Source: Streptomyces toyocaensis
GTDB taxonomy: Bacteria; Actinomycetota; Actinomycetes; Streptomycetales; Streptomycetaceae
Assembly (NCBI RefSeq): GCF_000725125.1
Contig: NZ_JFCB01000003.1
Coordinates: forward strand, 62,001 to 126,000
DNA length: 64,000 nt
Direction of reading: 5' to 3'
The position numbers were made by a program, and so were the translations under genes. The stretch's first letter is position 1. Every line of letters begins with the position of its first letter. Below the pieces are notes generated by a model, which saw only the letters and a program-made list of their open reading frames with translations, had not been told where the DNA came from and made no database searches. Positions 1-8,153 of this stretch are shown in pieces.

Positions 1-2
1 AG

Positions 3-146
3 GCCGGAGTCGTGGAGACGGAGCCGTGCGGGCGCTTCACCTACTACAAGCTGCGTCCCGACGTCATCGCCCAGCTCGCCGGGCAGTTCGCCGACCTGGC
101 CGAGTCCGCCCGTGCCGCCGCAGAGAACAAGAGGGCCTGCCCGTGA
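3..146 (+). CDS. ArsR-family regulator, C-terminal fragment (partial)
   Basis: The left edge cuts this gene; only the last 47 residues are present. They read as the end of a winged-helix regulator: a beta-hairpin wing (VETEPCGRFTYYKL) followed by a helix with alternating small and acidic residues. The stop TGA overlaps the GTG start of the arsenite exporter gene by four bases, so the two are translationally coupled. An ArsR repressor heading an ars operon would release DNA on binding arsenite. Family assignment rests on the wing-like segment and the neighbour, because the DNA-binding helices lie outside the window. Confidence 0.65.
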   Translation, partial: AGVVETEPCGRFTYYKLRPDVIAQLAGQFADLAESARAAAENKRACP

Positions 147-1255
147 CCGCCACCGAGCCCACCGCTTCCTCCGCTCAGGCCGGGGGCGGGGACGACTCGA
201 TCGTCCGGAAACTCTCCACCCTCGACCGCTACCTGGCGGTATGGATCCTCATCGCCATGGCCGTCGGTCTCGGGCTGGGACGGGTTGTCCCGGGGCTGAA
301 CGACGCCCTGGCGAAGGTGGAGATCGGCGGTATCTCCCTGCCGATCGCCCTGGGCCTGCTGATCATGATGTATCCGGTCCTGGCGAAGGTCCGCTACGAC
401 AGGCTGGACGCCGTCACCGGCGACCGGAAGCTGATGATCTCCTCCCTGGTCATCAACTGGATCCTCGGACCCGCCGTCATGTTCGCCCTGGCGTGGATCT
501 TCCTGCCGGACCTGCCCGAGTACCGGACCGGTCTGATCATCGTCGGCCTGGCCCGCTGCATCGCCATGGTCATCATCTGGAACGACCTCGCCTGCGGCGA
601 CCGCGAGGCCGCGGCCGTGCTCGTCGCGCTCAACTCGGTGTTCCAGGTCCTGGCGTTCGGCCTGCTGGGCTGGTTCTACCTCGACCTGCTGCCCGGCTGG
701 CTCGGCCTCGGCGACGGCGAGCACCTGGACATCTCGACGGGGGAGATCGCCCTGAACGTGGTCATCTTCCTCGGCGTCCCGCTGCTGGCGGGCTTCCTGA
801 CCCGCCGGGTCGGTGAGAAGAAGATGGGCCGCGAGTCCTACGAGCAGCGCTTCCTGCCGAAGATCGGGCCGTGGGCGCTGTACGGGCTGCTGTTCACGAT
901 CGTCATCCTCTTCGCCCTGCAGGGTAAGACCATCACCTCTCAGCCGCTGGACGTCGCCCGGATCGCGCTGCCGCTGCTGGTCTACTTCGCGGTCATGTTC
1001 TTCGGCACCTTCCTCCTCGGGAAGGGCCTGGGGCTCGCCTACGACCGCACGACCACGCTGGCCTTCACCGCGGCGGGCAACAACTTCGAGCTGGCCATCG
1101 CGGTCGCCATCGCCACCTTCGGCGTCACCTCCGGCCAGGCCCTGTCCGGCGTCGTCGGACCGCTCATCGAGGTCCCGGTGCTGATCGGCCTGGTCTACGT
1201 CGCGCTCGCCTGGCGCAAGAAGTTCAGCACCGACGCGGTGACCACGGCCCCGTGA
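143..1255 (+). CDS. acr3: ACR3-type arsenite efflux permease
   Basis: A 370-residue integral membrane protein that would export arsenite using the proton motive force. The GTG start at 143 was chosen because it overlaps the upstream stop (GTGA) and gives the usual ACR3 length; upstream codons in this frame encode an Arg-rich non-protein sequence. After a short acidic N-terminus (about 35 residues) come about ten hydrophobic segments. The stretch GLARCIAMVIIWNDLACGD carries the conserved ACR3 cysteine thought to bind arsenite, and a late segment reads GNNFELAIAVAIATFG, also typical of the family. It lies between an ArsR fragment and an ArsO-like monooxygenase, both linked by 4-base overlaps, as in an ars operon. 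Confidence 0.95.
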   Translation: MTATEPTASSAQAGGGDDSIVRKLSTLDRYLAVWILIAMAVGLGLGRVVPGLNDALAKVEIGGISLPIALGLLIMMYPVLAKVRYDRLDAVTGDRKLMISSLVINWILGPAVMFALAWIFLPDLPEYRTGLIIVGLARCIAMVIIWNDLACGDREAAAVLVALNSVFQVLAFGLLGWFYLDLLPGWLGLGDGEHLDISTGEIALNVVIFLGVPLLAGFLTRRVGEKKMGRESYEQRFLPKIGPWALYGLLFTIVILFALQGKTITSQPLDVARIALPLLVYFAVMFFGTFLLGKGLGLAYDRTTTLAFTAAGNNFELAIAVAIATFGVTSGQALSGVVGPLIEVPVLIGLVYVALAWRKKFSTDAVTTAP

Positions 1256-2337
1256 CCCGGCACGTGGACGTGGTGGTGGTCGGCGGCGGCCAGGCAGGGC
1301 TCGCCGCCGGCTACCACCTGCGCCGCCGGGGCCTCGACTTCACGATCCTCGACGCCGATCCGGCGCCGGGCGGGTCCTGGCGGCACATGTGGGACTCGCT
1401 GCACCTGTTCTCCCCGGCCGACCACTCCTCCCTGCCGGGCCGGCTCATGCCCGTCCAGCCCGGTGAGACCTACCCGGACGCCGGGCACGTGGTGGACTAC
1501 CTCACCGACTACGAGAAGCGCTACGACCTGCCCGTCCGGCACGGCACCCGGGTCGACGCCGTGCGCCGTGACGGGGACCGGCTCCGGGTGGAGACCGACT
1601 CCGGCACCTGGCGGGCCCGCGCCGTCATCAGCGCCACCGGCACCTGGTCGCGGCCCTTCGTCCCCGCCATGACGGGCGGCGGCGACTTCACCGGCCGGCA
1701 GACGCACACCGTGAACTACCGCCGTCCGGCCGACTTCGCCGGACAACGCGTCCTCGTGGTGGGCGGAGGCAACTCCGGCGCCCAGATCGCGGCCGATCTC
1801 GCTCTGGACGGCCACGTCGAGACGACGTGGGTGACACGGCGTCACCCTCGCTTCCTCCCCGACGACATCGACGGCCGCGTCCTGTTCGACGTCGCCACCG
1901 CACGCCGCCGCGCCCTCGACGAAGGCCGCGGTGACACCGGCGGAGTCGCCTCGCTCGGAGACGTCGTCGCCGTCCCGCCCGTCCGTGCCGCCCGCGACGC
2001 CGGACTCCTGCGGGCCCACCCGATGTTCCGCCGGCTCACCGCCACCGGCGTCCAGTGGGCCGACGGCAGCCGGACCGACGCGGACGCGATCATCTGGTGC
2101 ACCGGATTCCGGCCCGCCCTGGCGCACCTCGCCCCGCTCGGGCTGCGCGGCCCGCGCGGCCACGTCGAGACGTCCGGGACGGAGGCGGTCGGCGAGCCCC
2201 GCCTGCACCTGCTCGGTTACGGCGACTGGACGGGACCCGCCTCCGCCACCCTCATCGGCGTGGGCCGCCCCGCCCGCGAGGCCGCCCACCGGATCGCGCG
2301 TCTGCTGGACGTCCGACGAGTCGGCGCGAGCGACTGA
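1252..2337 (+). CDS. arsO: ArsO-like flavin-binding monooxygenase
   Basis: A 361-residue soluble FAD/NAD(P)H enzyme. The FAD-binding Rossmann motif GGGQAG is at residues 11-16 and the NAD(P)H motif GGGNSG at about 171-176, the two-dinucleotide arrangement of small flavin monooxygenases. The C-terminal half carries the ATG-type motif (IIWCTGFRPAL). The GTG start overlaps the stop of the exporter gene (GTGA), so it is the third gene of an ars-type operon, where such proteins are named ArsO. The substrate is not established; oxidation of an organic or inorganic arsenical is an inference from context. The 3' end overlaps the convergent flavoprotein gene by 86 bases. Confidence 0.85.
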   Translation: MTRHVDVVVVGGGQAGLAAGYHLRRRGLDFTILDADPAPGGSWRHMWDSLHLFSPADHSSLPGRLMPVQPGETYPDAGHVVDYLTDYEKRYDLPVRHGTRVDAVRRDGDRLRVETDSGTWRARAVISATGTWSRPFVPAMTGGGDFTGRQTHTVNYRRPADFAGQRVLVVGGGNSGAQIAADLALDGHVETTWVTRRHPRFLPDDIDGRVLFDVATARRRALDEGRGDTGGVASLGDVVAVPPVRAARDAGLLRAHPMFRRLTATGVQWADGSRTDADAIIWCTGFRPALAHLAPLGLRGPRGHVETSGTEAVGEPRLHLLGYGDWTGPASATLIGVGRPAREAAHRIARLLDVRRVGASD

Positions 2338-3367
2338 GCCGCGACAGCACGTGCGCGGCGTCGCGCCCCACGCCCCGCAGGGTGTTGGAGGAGAAGCCGC
2401 GCTGGAACTCGATGCCGACGAACCCGAGCCCGCGGACGGTGGCGATGCCGCCGCGGTGGCGGGGCCGGCCGTCGGTGTCCAGGACGCCACTCCCGTTCAG
2501 ATAGGGATGGGTGAGGCGGTATCCGGTGGCCCAGACGACCGTGTCGACCGGTTCCTCGGTGCCGTCGGCCCATACGACACCGTCCGGCGTGAGACGGGCG
2601 AACATCTCGCGCCGCTCGACACCGTGCGCGTCGAGGGCCTCGCGGTAGCGCCCGTCGTCGAGCACGGACACCGGGGCCTTCCGCAGCAGCCGGCCCAGCG
2701 GAGCGATGTCGAACCCGGTGCGCCGGAACCACCAGTGGACGTCCCGGCCCAGCGGGCGCTGCCTCATCCAGCCGATCGGCCGACGGGTCGCCAGCGTGGT
2801 CCGGGCGACCGCGCCGAGTTCGGCCGCGATCTGGACGGCCGAGTTGCCGCCGCCCACGACCACGACGCGCCGGCCGGTGAACGGCTCGGGGCTTCGGTAG
2901 GCGGCGGCGTGCAGCGACTGCCCGGCGAACTCCTCGCCTCCGGGTACGGCGGGCGTGTACGGGCTGCGGAAGGCGCCGGTCGCGGCCACGACCGCACGCG
3001 CCGTGAACTCGGCGCCGTCGTCCGCACGCACCACCCAGGCGCCGTCGCGGGGCAGCACCGAGGTGACCGTGGTGGAGGTGCGGATGTCGGCGTCGAGCCG
3101 GCGGGCGTAGACGCGCAGGTAGTCGACCACCTCGTCCCTGGCCGGGTAACGGTCGCCGTCGCCGGGGAAGCGCAGGCCGGGCAGCGAGGAGTACCGGGCG
3201 GGGGAGAACAGGGTGAGGCTGTCGTAGTAGTGCGGCCAGGACCCGCCGGGCTGATCGGCGGCCTCCAGGACGAGGGTACGGCCGAAGCCGTGGCGCGTGG
3301 CGAGGGCGGCGGTGGCCAGACCGGACTGGCCGGCGCCGAGGACGATGAGGTCGGCGTGGTGCTCCAT
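2252..3367 (-). CDS. FAD-dependent monooxygenase/oxidoreductase beside an ArsR gene
   Basis: A 371-residue flavoprotein, clearly related to the converging ArsO-like gene: FAD motif LGAGQSGLA near the N-terminus, conserved SLTLFSPARYSSLPG (compare SLHLFSPADHSSLPG in ArsO), a second nucleotide motif VVVGGGNSAVQIA, and a late VVWATGYRL. The ATG at 3367 was chosen because the family N-terminus starts there. The last 25 or so residues are Arg-rich and run 86 bases into the end of the opposite gene, which suggests the ancestral stop was lost. It is transcribed divergently from an ArsR gene 46 bases away that probably controls it. The substrate is unknown. Confidence 0.85.
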   Translation of the reverse strand: MEHHADLIVLGAGQSGLATAALATRHGFGRTLVLEAADQPGGSWPHYYDSLTLFSPARYSSLPGLRFPGDGDRYPARDEVVDYLRVYARRLDADIRTSTTVTSVLPRDGAWVVRADDGAEFTARAVVAATGAFRSPYTPAVPGGEEFAGQSLHAAAYRSPEPFTGRRVVVVGGGNSAVQIAAELGAVARTTLATRRPIGWMRQRPLGRDVHWWFRRTGFDIAPLGRLLRKAPVSVLDDGRYREALDAHGVERREMFARLTPDGVVWADGTEEPVDTVVWATGYRLTHPYLNGSGVLDTDGRPRHRGGIATVRGLGFVGIEFQRGFSSNTLRGVGRDAAHVLSRLSRSRRLVGRPADARSGGRPRGRGGPRR

Positions 3368-3413
3368 GAGAGTCTTCTCCTGTACACGTCGTCGTTTCGG
3401 GAAGTGACGAAAT
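3368..3413. promoter_or_regulatory. Divergent promoter/operator region, flavoprotein and ArsR genes
   Basis: Forty-six bases separate two divergent starts, so both promoters must overlap here or inside the genes. A short inverted repeat, TTTCG (3395-3399) and CGAAA (3408-3412), lies just upstream of the ArsR gene and also contains its ribosome-binding purines (GGGAAG). An ArsR dimer bound here could close both genes. The arms are only five bases, so this is weak evidence. Confidence 0.4.
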
Positions 3414-3761
3414 ATGGGCAGTGGATCAGTCGAAGAGGCGGTGGGCGGCGGTGCGGGTGAGGGGGTCGACCCGGCGACGGCCGACTTCCTCAAGGCTCTG
3501 GCGAGCGAGACCCGTCAACGGGTCATGCAGCAGTTCGCGGGTGGTCGCGAGCTGACCGTCGGGGAGATCGCCGAGCGGTGCGGTCTCAGGCCGTCAACGG
3601 TGTCCGAGCATCTCAGCCTGCTGCGCCGCGGCGGCCTGGTCCTCTCCCGCAAGGAGGGCAAGCAGGTCTTCTACCGCGCCGACGGCGCGACCATGGCCCA
3701 TCGCCTTGACGCCCTCAAGGACTATCTGCTGCGCTGCTGTCCGCCCGGCTGTGGCAGCTGA
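3414..3761 (+). CDS. arsR: ArsR/SmtB-family winged-helix repressor with C-terminal Cys cluster
   Basis: A 115-residue regulator. After an acidic/Gly-rich leader, the core begins FLKALASETRQRVMQQF and continues through a helix-turn-helix (VGEIAERCGLRPSTVSEHLSLL) and a wing (LVLSRKEGKQVFYRA). It ends in LLRCCPPGCGS, a Cys-Cys-x3-Cys cluster suited to binding arsenite or another soft metal at the C-terminus rather than in the recognition helix. It is divergent from a flavoprotein gene and its 3' end lies 25 bases from a second, converging ArsR gene. The likely role is metalloid-relieved repression of the neighbouring genes. Confidence 0.88.
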   Translation: MGSGSVEEAVGGGAGEGVDPATADFLKALASETRQRVMQQFAGGRELTVGEIAERCGLRPSTVSEHLSLLRRGGLVLSRKEGKQVFYRADGATMAHRLDALKDYLLRCCPPGCGS

Positions 3762-3786
3762 CCGCAGAGCCCGACTCGTGCGGCCG

Positions 3787-4152
3787 TCAGCCGCGCAGGT
3801 CGAGCAGGGCGGCCATGGCCGCGACCACGGACGGGGCGACCTGGTAGTAGACCCAGGTGCCGCGCCGCTCGGAGGTGAGCAGGCCGGCCTCGCGCAGCTT
3901 CTTGAGGTGGTGGGAGACGGTCGGCTGGGAGACGCCGACGTCGGCGATGTCGCACACGCACGCCTCGCCGCCCGGGTGCGAGGCGATCTTGGAGAAGAGC
4001 CGCAGACGCACCGGGTCCGACAGCGCCTTGAACATGCCGGCCATCTTCTCGGCGTCCGCCGGGGACAGTTCCCCGGCCGTGATCGGCGGGCAGCACGGCA
4101 CGGCGTCGCCCCCCTGCAGGACGGGCAGCTCCACGACCTCTGATTTCGACAT
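3787..4152 (-). CDS. arsR: ArsR-family arsenite-responsive repressor (CVC type)
   Basis: A 121-residue regulator. The ATG at 4152 (MSKSEVVELPVLQG) is preferred over an upstream in-frame ATG at 4209, which would lie within the divergent control region. The core reads MAGMFKALSDPVRLRLFSKI, then EACVCDIADVGVSQPTVSHHLKKL: a CVC motif at the start of the recognition helix region, equivalent to the ELCVCDL arsenite site of classical ArsR. Another CC pair lies near residue 20. It is divergent from a small Cys protein and a flavoprotein gene, with a 9-base inverted repeat between them that probably serves as its operator. Confidence 0.9.
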   Translation of the reverse strand: MSKSEVVELPVLQGGDAVPCCPPITAGELSPADAEKMAGMFKALSDPVRLRLFSKIASHPGGEACVCDIADVGVSQPTVSHHLKKLREAGLLTSERRGTWVYYQVAPSVVAAMAALLDLRG

Positions 4153-4170
4153 GCGTCTATGTTGACACTC

Positions 4171-4203
4171 GTCGATACGGGTGGCAAGCTCCGGCGTATC
4201 GAC
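4171..4203. promoter_or_regulatory. Inverted repeat, candidate ArsR operator
   Basis: GTCGATACG at 4171-4179 and CGTATCGAC at 4195-4203 are perfect 9-base inverted repeats separated by 15 bases, in the gap between the divergent ArsR gene (start 4152) and the small protein gene (start 4227). A further ATCGA half-site follows at 4209-4213. The position fits an operator governing both directions. The binding protein is inferred from position only. Confidence 0.6.
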
Positions 4204-4226
4204 AAGCATCGAAGCAAGGAGCCGTC

Positions 4227-4397
4227 GTGACGACCGCCCTCCGTACCGTGCTCACCGCGGCCCGGGCCCGCCGCACCGCCCGCCACCTGGCCGGCGTCCG
4301 CTTCTGCGACAGCTGCGCCCAGGTCAGCGACAGCGCCGCCCGAGCGGCCGAACGCCGACAGCACACCCAGCTGGCCGCCTTCACCCACGCGCGCTGA
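4227..4397 (+). CDS. Small Cys-containing protein (56 aa) in arsenic island
   Basis: A GTG start at 4227, preceded by AAGGAG six bases upstream, opens a 56-residue basic protein: an Arg/Ala-rich helix, a central FCDSC motif (Cys at about 27 and 30), and a second Ala/Arg-rich helix. The next gene (a Cys-tailed flavoprotein) starts 30 bases after the stop, so they are probably cotranscribed. The CxxC could bind a metalloid or act as a redox pair, but this is inference; I do not recognise the family. Position, ribosome-binding site and codon pattern support it as real. Confidence 0.6.
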   Translation: MTTALRTVLTAARARRTARHLAGVRFCDSCAQVSDSAARAAERRQHTQLAAFTHAR

Positions 4398-4427
4398 CCC
4401 CTTCGCCCACAGAGGAGACCGAGCACC

Positions 4428-5816
4428 ATGAGCACCTTGCAGCTTCCCGTCATCGTCGTCGGAGCCGGCCCCACCGGACTCGCCGCCGCCGCCCACCTGG
4501 TCGGACGCGGCATCGAACCCCTCGTGCTCGAGGCGGGCGAACGGGCCGGCGCGGCCGTGCGCGAGTGGAGCCACGTGCGGCTGTTCTCCACCTGGTCGGA
4601 GGTCGTCGACCCGGCCGCCGAGAAGCTCCTCGCACCGACCGGCTGGACCAGGCCCGACCCGGCGACGTACCCGTCCGGCGGTGACTGGGCCGAGCGGTAC
4701 CTCCAGCCGCTCGCCGACGTCCTCGGCGACCGGGTCCGCACCGGAACCACGGTCACCGGTGTCTCCCGGGCCGGGCGCGACCGGGTCGTGGACGCCGACC
4801 GCGAGGCCCAGCCGTTCGTCGTGCACGTCGCCCACGCGGACGGCCGGGAGGAGCGGATCCTCGCCCGCGCGGTGATCGACGCCTCCGGCACCTGGACCAC
4901 CCCGTCCCCGGCCGGCGGCAGCGGCCTGCCCGCCCTCGGCGAAAGGGCGGCGGCCGACCGCATCACGTACCGCGTGCCGGACCTGAAGGACCCCGCCGTC
5001 CGCGCCCGGTACGCGGGCAGGCGCACCGCCGTCATCGGCTCCGGCGCCTCCGCCTTCACCGCGCTGGCCTACCTCGCCGAGCTGGCCGAGTCCGAGGACG
5101 GCGGCGGCACGCACGCGGTGTGGATCCTGCGCCGGGGCATCTCCGGCTCCACCTTCGGCGGCGGCGAGGCCGACCAGCTTCCCGCCCGGGGCGCGCTCGG
5201 CCTCGCCGCGAAGGCCGCCGTCGACAAGGGGCACGCGGACGCGGTCACCGGCTTCCGCACCGAGGAGTTCGCACGCGACGGCGACGGACGCCTCGTCCTC
5301 GTCGGTGAGGACGGCCGCCGCCTCGACCCGGTGGACGAGGTGATCGTGCTGACCGGGTTCCGCCCCGACCTGTCCTTCCTCTCCGAGGTCCGCCTGGACC
5401 TCGACGAGCGACTCCAGGCACCGGCCGACCTCGCCCCGCTGATCGACCCCAACCAGCACTCCTGCGGCACCGTGTACCCGCACGGCCACCGTGAACTGGC
5501 CCATCCCGAGCGTGACTTCTACCTGACCGGCATGAAGTCCTACGGCCGCGCCCCCACCTTCCTCGCCATGACCGGCTACGAGCAGGTCCGCTCCGTCGTC
5601 GCCGCGATCGCCGGCGACCTCGACGCCGCCGACCGCGTCGAACTCACTCTCCCGGAGACCGGAGTCTGCGGCGGCGCGGGCCTGTTCGACACCCCCGGCG
5701 CCGAGCAGGCCGGTGGCGGCTGCTGCGCGGCGCCCGAGCCGCAGCTCGTCCAGCTCGCCGCACCCGCGGCGGCGACCGCCGACGAGGCTCCGGCGGGAGG
5801 CTGCTGCGGCTCATGA
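4428..5816 (+). CDS. FAD-dependent oxidoreductase with Cys-rich C-terminal tail
   Basis: A 462-residue flavoprotein. The FAD motif VVGAGPTGLAAAAHL starts near residue 10 and a second Rossmann motif (TAVIGSGASAF) lies near residue 203, followed by VIVLTGFRPDLSFL. The last 55 residues form an unusual tail with GVCGGAG, GGGCCAAP and a terminal GGCCGS, giving two vicinal Cys pairs. Vicinal cysteines bind trivalent arsenic, so the tail may deliver or sense arsenite, or act as a redox relay as in mercuric reductase; that role is inference. It sits downstream of the putative ArsR operator and the 56-residue CxxC protein. Confidence 0.82.
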   Translation: MSTLQLPVIVVGAGPTGLAAAAHLVGRGIEPLVLEAGERAGAAVREWSHVRLFSTWSEVVDPAAEKLLAPTGWTRPDPATYPSGGDWAERYLQPLADVLGDRVRTGTTVTGVSRAGRDRVVDADREAQPFVVHVAHADGREERILARAVIDASGTWTTPSPAGGSGLPALGERAAADRITYRVPDLKDPAVRARYAGRRTAVIGSGASAFTALAYLAELAESEDGGGTHAVWILRRGISGSTFGGGEADQLPARGALGLAAKAAVDKGHADAVTGFRTEEFARDGDGRLVLVGEDGRRLDPVDEVIVLTGFRPDLSFLSEVRLDLDERLQAPADLAPLIDPNQHSCGTVYPHGHRELAHPERDFYLTGMKSYGRAPTFLAMTGYEQVRSVVAAIAGDLDAADRVELTLPETGVCGGAGLFDTPGAEQAGGGCCAAPEPQLVQLAAPAAATADEAPAGGCCGS

Positions 5817-5839
5817 CCGGACGCGGCACGCGCGGGGAC

Positions 5840-5876
5840 GGGGCCGCGACCGGGACGGGGGACCGGCCGCGGCCCC
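5840..5876. terminator. Bidirectional GC hairpin between convergent genes
   Basis: GGGGCCGCG (5840-5848) pairs perfectly with CGCGGCCCC (5868-5876) across a 19-base loop, in the short gap between the flavoprotein stop (5816) and the converging gene's stop (5911). There is no T-tract, which is common for Streptomyces terminators. Confidence 0.5.
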
Positions 5877-5910
5877 GCGCCGTTCCGCCCGCCTCCCGGA
5901 GAGCCCCGGG

Positions 5911-6342
5911 TCAGGGCCACACCAGGCAGTACGCCTGATGCCCCGCCTCGTGCAGCCGGTGGCTGAAGTCCTGCCACTCGTGCAGGAGTTGGTACACGTT
6001 GAACGCGTCCCGCGGACCGCCCCGGTCCGGGACCGTCGACCAGATGAACGCCGCCGCGCCGACCGCTTCCTCACCTATGCCGCGCAAGGGGTCGACGACC
6101 GTCATGGGGAGCTTCACGACCGCGTAGTCGGGGTGCAGGACGACCAGTTCCAGGGGCGGGACCTTGTGCAGGGGGACGCCCTCGATACCGGTGAGGACCA
6201 TGGCGGCCATGGTCTCCGGCTTGATCTTGGTGAACATGCCGTTCATGCCGAGTTCGTCGCCGCCGAGCTCCTCGGGGCGCATCGAGATCGGGACGCGGGC
6301 CGCGGTGGCGCCGTCCGGCGCTCCGAAGTACTTGTACGTCAC
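5911..6342 (-). CDS. Conserved hypothetical protein, 143 aa
   Basis: I do not recognise the family. The likely start is the GTG at 6342, giving MTYKYFGAPDGATAARVPISM; the open frame continues upstream but with Arg/Gly-rich non-protein composition. The protein is soluble, mixed alpha/beta, with an aromatic C-terminus (NVYQLLHEWQDFSHRLHEAGHQAYCLVWP). No signal peptide or membrane segment is visible. It is divergent from hemL with nearly 500 bases between them. A haem-related role would be guesswork. Confidence 0.65.
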   Translation of the reverse strand: MTYKYFGAPDGATAARVPISMRPEELGGDELGMNGMFTKIKPETMAAMVLTGIEGVPLHKVPPLELVVLHPDYAVVKLPMTVVDPLRGIGEEAVGAAAFIWSTVPDRGGPRDAFNVYQLLHEWQDFSHRLHEAGHQAYCLVWP

Positions 6343-6836
6343 CCCCACCCGACCACCATTCCTGCTCCCCGCCCCTCTCAGAGGGCCGGTCCGCTCCGGC
6401 TCGCCGTGTGCCCGGCGCGTCTCATCCGTGTCCTCCGCCTCGCGTCGGTGCCTTCCCCGCCGGGCACGTCGAGGACCCAGGTCATCGGTCCCCTCGCCCA
6501 GTCCGCCACCGCGATGCATATCTCCACCCGACTGCTTTTCTAGGACGCGTGGCCCCCGCCGCGCAACCCGATCATCGTGTCAGTGACCTCCCCCACGGCC
6601 GCCCGCCGAAACGTGCGGTGAAACATTGTGTCCGCGGGTCCTTCGCAGCCTCAGGCCGTCCGGGCCGTGTGAGCTGTGTGTATCAGACGCCAGTTTCGCA
6701 GATCACGGCGGAGCGGGGGCCGTGATCGGGCGCCGGAGGCCCTCAGCGGCCGCTGGCCTACCCTTGAACAGGTCATACGCACCCGCAGCCCGGCGAGAGG
6801 CCGGGACGTCGGAGAAGGTCGGAGAAGTCGCAGGTC
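6343..6836. promoter_or_regulatory. 494-base gap upstream of hemL, with candidate -10 at 6759
   Basis: No convincing gene lies here: open frames on both strands have Arg/Pro/Ser-rich translations typical of noncoding GC-rich DNA. A -10-like TACCCT at 6759-6764 would start hemL transcription near 6771, giving a leader of about 65 bases. I see no clear operator or riboswitch fold. The rest (6343-6750) shows nothing I can name. Confidence 0.4.
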
Positions 6837-8153
6837 ATGAGCGAACTGCCATATTCGTACGAAGCCCCCGCCTCGCAGGCGCTGTTCGACCGTGCCGCGG
6901 CCGTCACCCCCGGTGGTGTGAACTCACCGGTGCGCGCCTTCCGCGCCGTCGGCGGCACGCCCCGGTTCATGGTGTCCGGGAACGGGCCCTGGCTGACCGA
7001 CGCCGACGGGCGGGAGTACGTCGACCTCGTCTGCTCGTGGGGCCCGATGATCCTCGGGCACGCGCACCCCGAGGTGATCGCCGCCGTGCAGGAGGCCGTC
7101 GCCCGCGGGACGTCCTTCGGCACGCCCGGTGAGGGCGAGGTCGCGCTCGCCGAGGAGATGGTGGCGCGGATCGAGCCGCTGGAGCAGGTGCGGCTCGTCT
7201 CCAGCGGGACCGAGGCCACCATGTCGGCCATCCGGCTCGCGCGCGGCTTCACGCAGCGCACCAAGGTGGTCAAGTTCGCCGGCTGCTACCACGGCCACGT
7301 CGACTCGCTGCTCGCCTCCGCCGGATCCGGCGTGGCCACGTTCGCGCTCCCCGACACCCCCGGCGTCACCGGGGCGCAGGCCGGCGACACCATCGTGCTG
7401 CCGTACAACGACCTCGACGCCGTGCGTGCCGCGTTCGCCGCGCACCCCGGTGAGATCGCCTGCGTGATCACCGAGGCCTCGCCCGGCAACATGGGCGTCG
7501 TACCGCCGCTACCCGGCTTCAACCAGGGGCTCAAGGACGCGTGCGCCGCGAACGGCGCGCTGTACATCTCCGACGAGGTCATGACGGGGTTCAGGACCAG
7601 CCGTGCGGGGTGGTACGGCGTCGACGGGGTGCGGCCCGACCTGATGACCTTCGGCAAGGTGATGGGCGGCGGCTTCCCGGCCGCGGCCTTCGGCGGGCGC
7701 GCCGACGTCATGGCCCACCTCGCCCCCGCGGGGCCCGTCTACCAGGCCGGCACCCTCTCCGGGAACCCCGTCGCCACCGCCGCCGGGCTCGCCCAGCTGC
7801 GGCTGCTCGACGACGCGGCGTACGAGAAGGTGGACGCCGTCTCCGCGCGGATCCAGTCGCTCGTCACCGAGGCGCTGACCAAGGAGGGCGTGGCGCACAC
7901 GCTGCAGAACGCCTCCAACATGTTCTCGGTGTTCTTCACCGACCGCCCCGTGCGGAACTACGAGGACGCCAAGGCTCAGGAGTCGTTCCGCTTCACCGCG
8001 TTCTTCCACTCCCTCCTCGCCGACGGCGTCTATCTGCCGCCGTCGTCCTTCGAGTCCTGGTTCGTGTCCGCGGCCCACGACGAGCGGGCCGTCCAGCGCA
8101 TCGCCGACGCCCTCCCGGCGGCGGCCCGAGCGGCAGCGGAGGCGACCGCGTGA
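6837..8153 (+). CDS. hemL: Glutamate-1-semialdehyde 2,1-aminomutase
   Basis: A 438-residue PLP enzyme that converts glutamate-1-semialdehyde to 5-aminolevulinate in C5-route tetrapyrrole synthesis. Recognisable blocks are [18 protein letters not shown] near the N-terminus, [27 protein letters not shown], and the PLP-lysine segment [18 protein letters not shown] with the catalytic lysine at about residue 274. The ATG at 6837 follows a purine-rich site (GGAGAAG). The stop overlaps the GTG start of the next gene by four bases. Its position ahead of cytochrome c biogenesis genes fits joint supply of haem and mature cytochromes. Confidence 0.97.
   Translation: MSELPYSYEAPASQALFDRAAAVTPGGVNSPVRAFRAVGGTPRFMVSGNGPWLTDADGREYVDLVCSWGPMILGHAHPEVIAAVQEAVARGTSFGTPGEGEVALAEEMVARIEPLEQVRLVSSGTEATMSAIRLARGFTQRTKVVKFAGCYHGHVDSLLASAGSGVATFALPDTPGVTGAQAGDTIVLPYNDLDAVRAAFAAHPGEIACVITEASPGNMGVVPPLPGFNQGLKDACAANGALYISDEVMTGFRTSRAGWYGVDGVRPDLMTFGKVMGGGFPAAAFGGRADVMAHLAPAGPVYQAGTLSGNPVATAAGLAQLRLLDDAAYEKVDAVSARIQSLVTEALTKEGVAHTLQNASNMFSVFFTDRPVRNYEDAKAQESFRFTAFFHSLLADGVYLPPSSFESWFVSAAHDERAVQRIADALPAAARAAAEATA

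Noticed and set aside
6408..7132. Plus-strand frames in the gap upstream of hemL.
   Set aside because: Arg/Pro-rich composition, no ribosome-binding site, and overlap with the hemL start.
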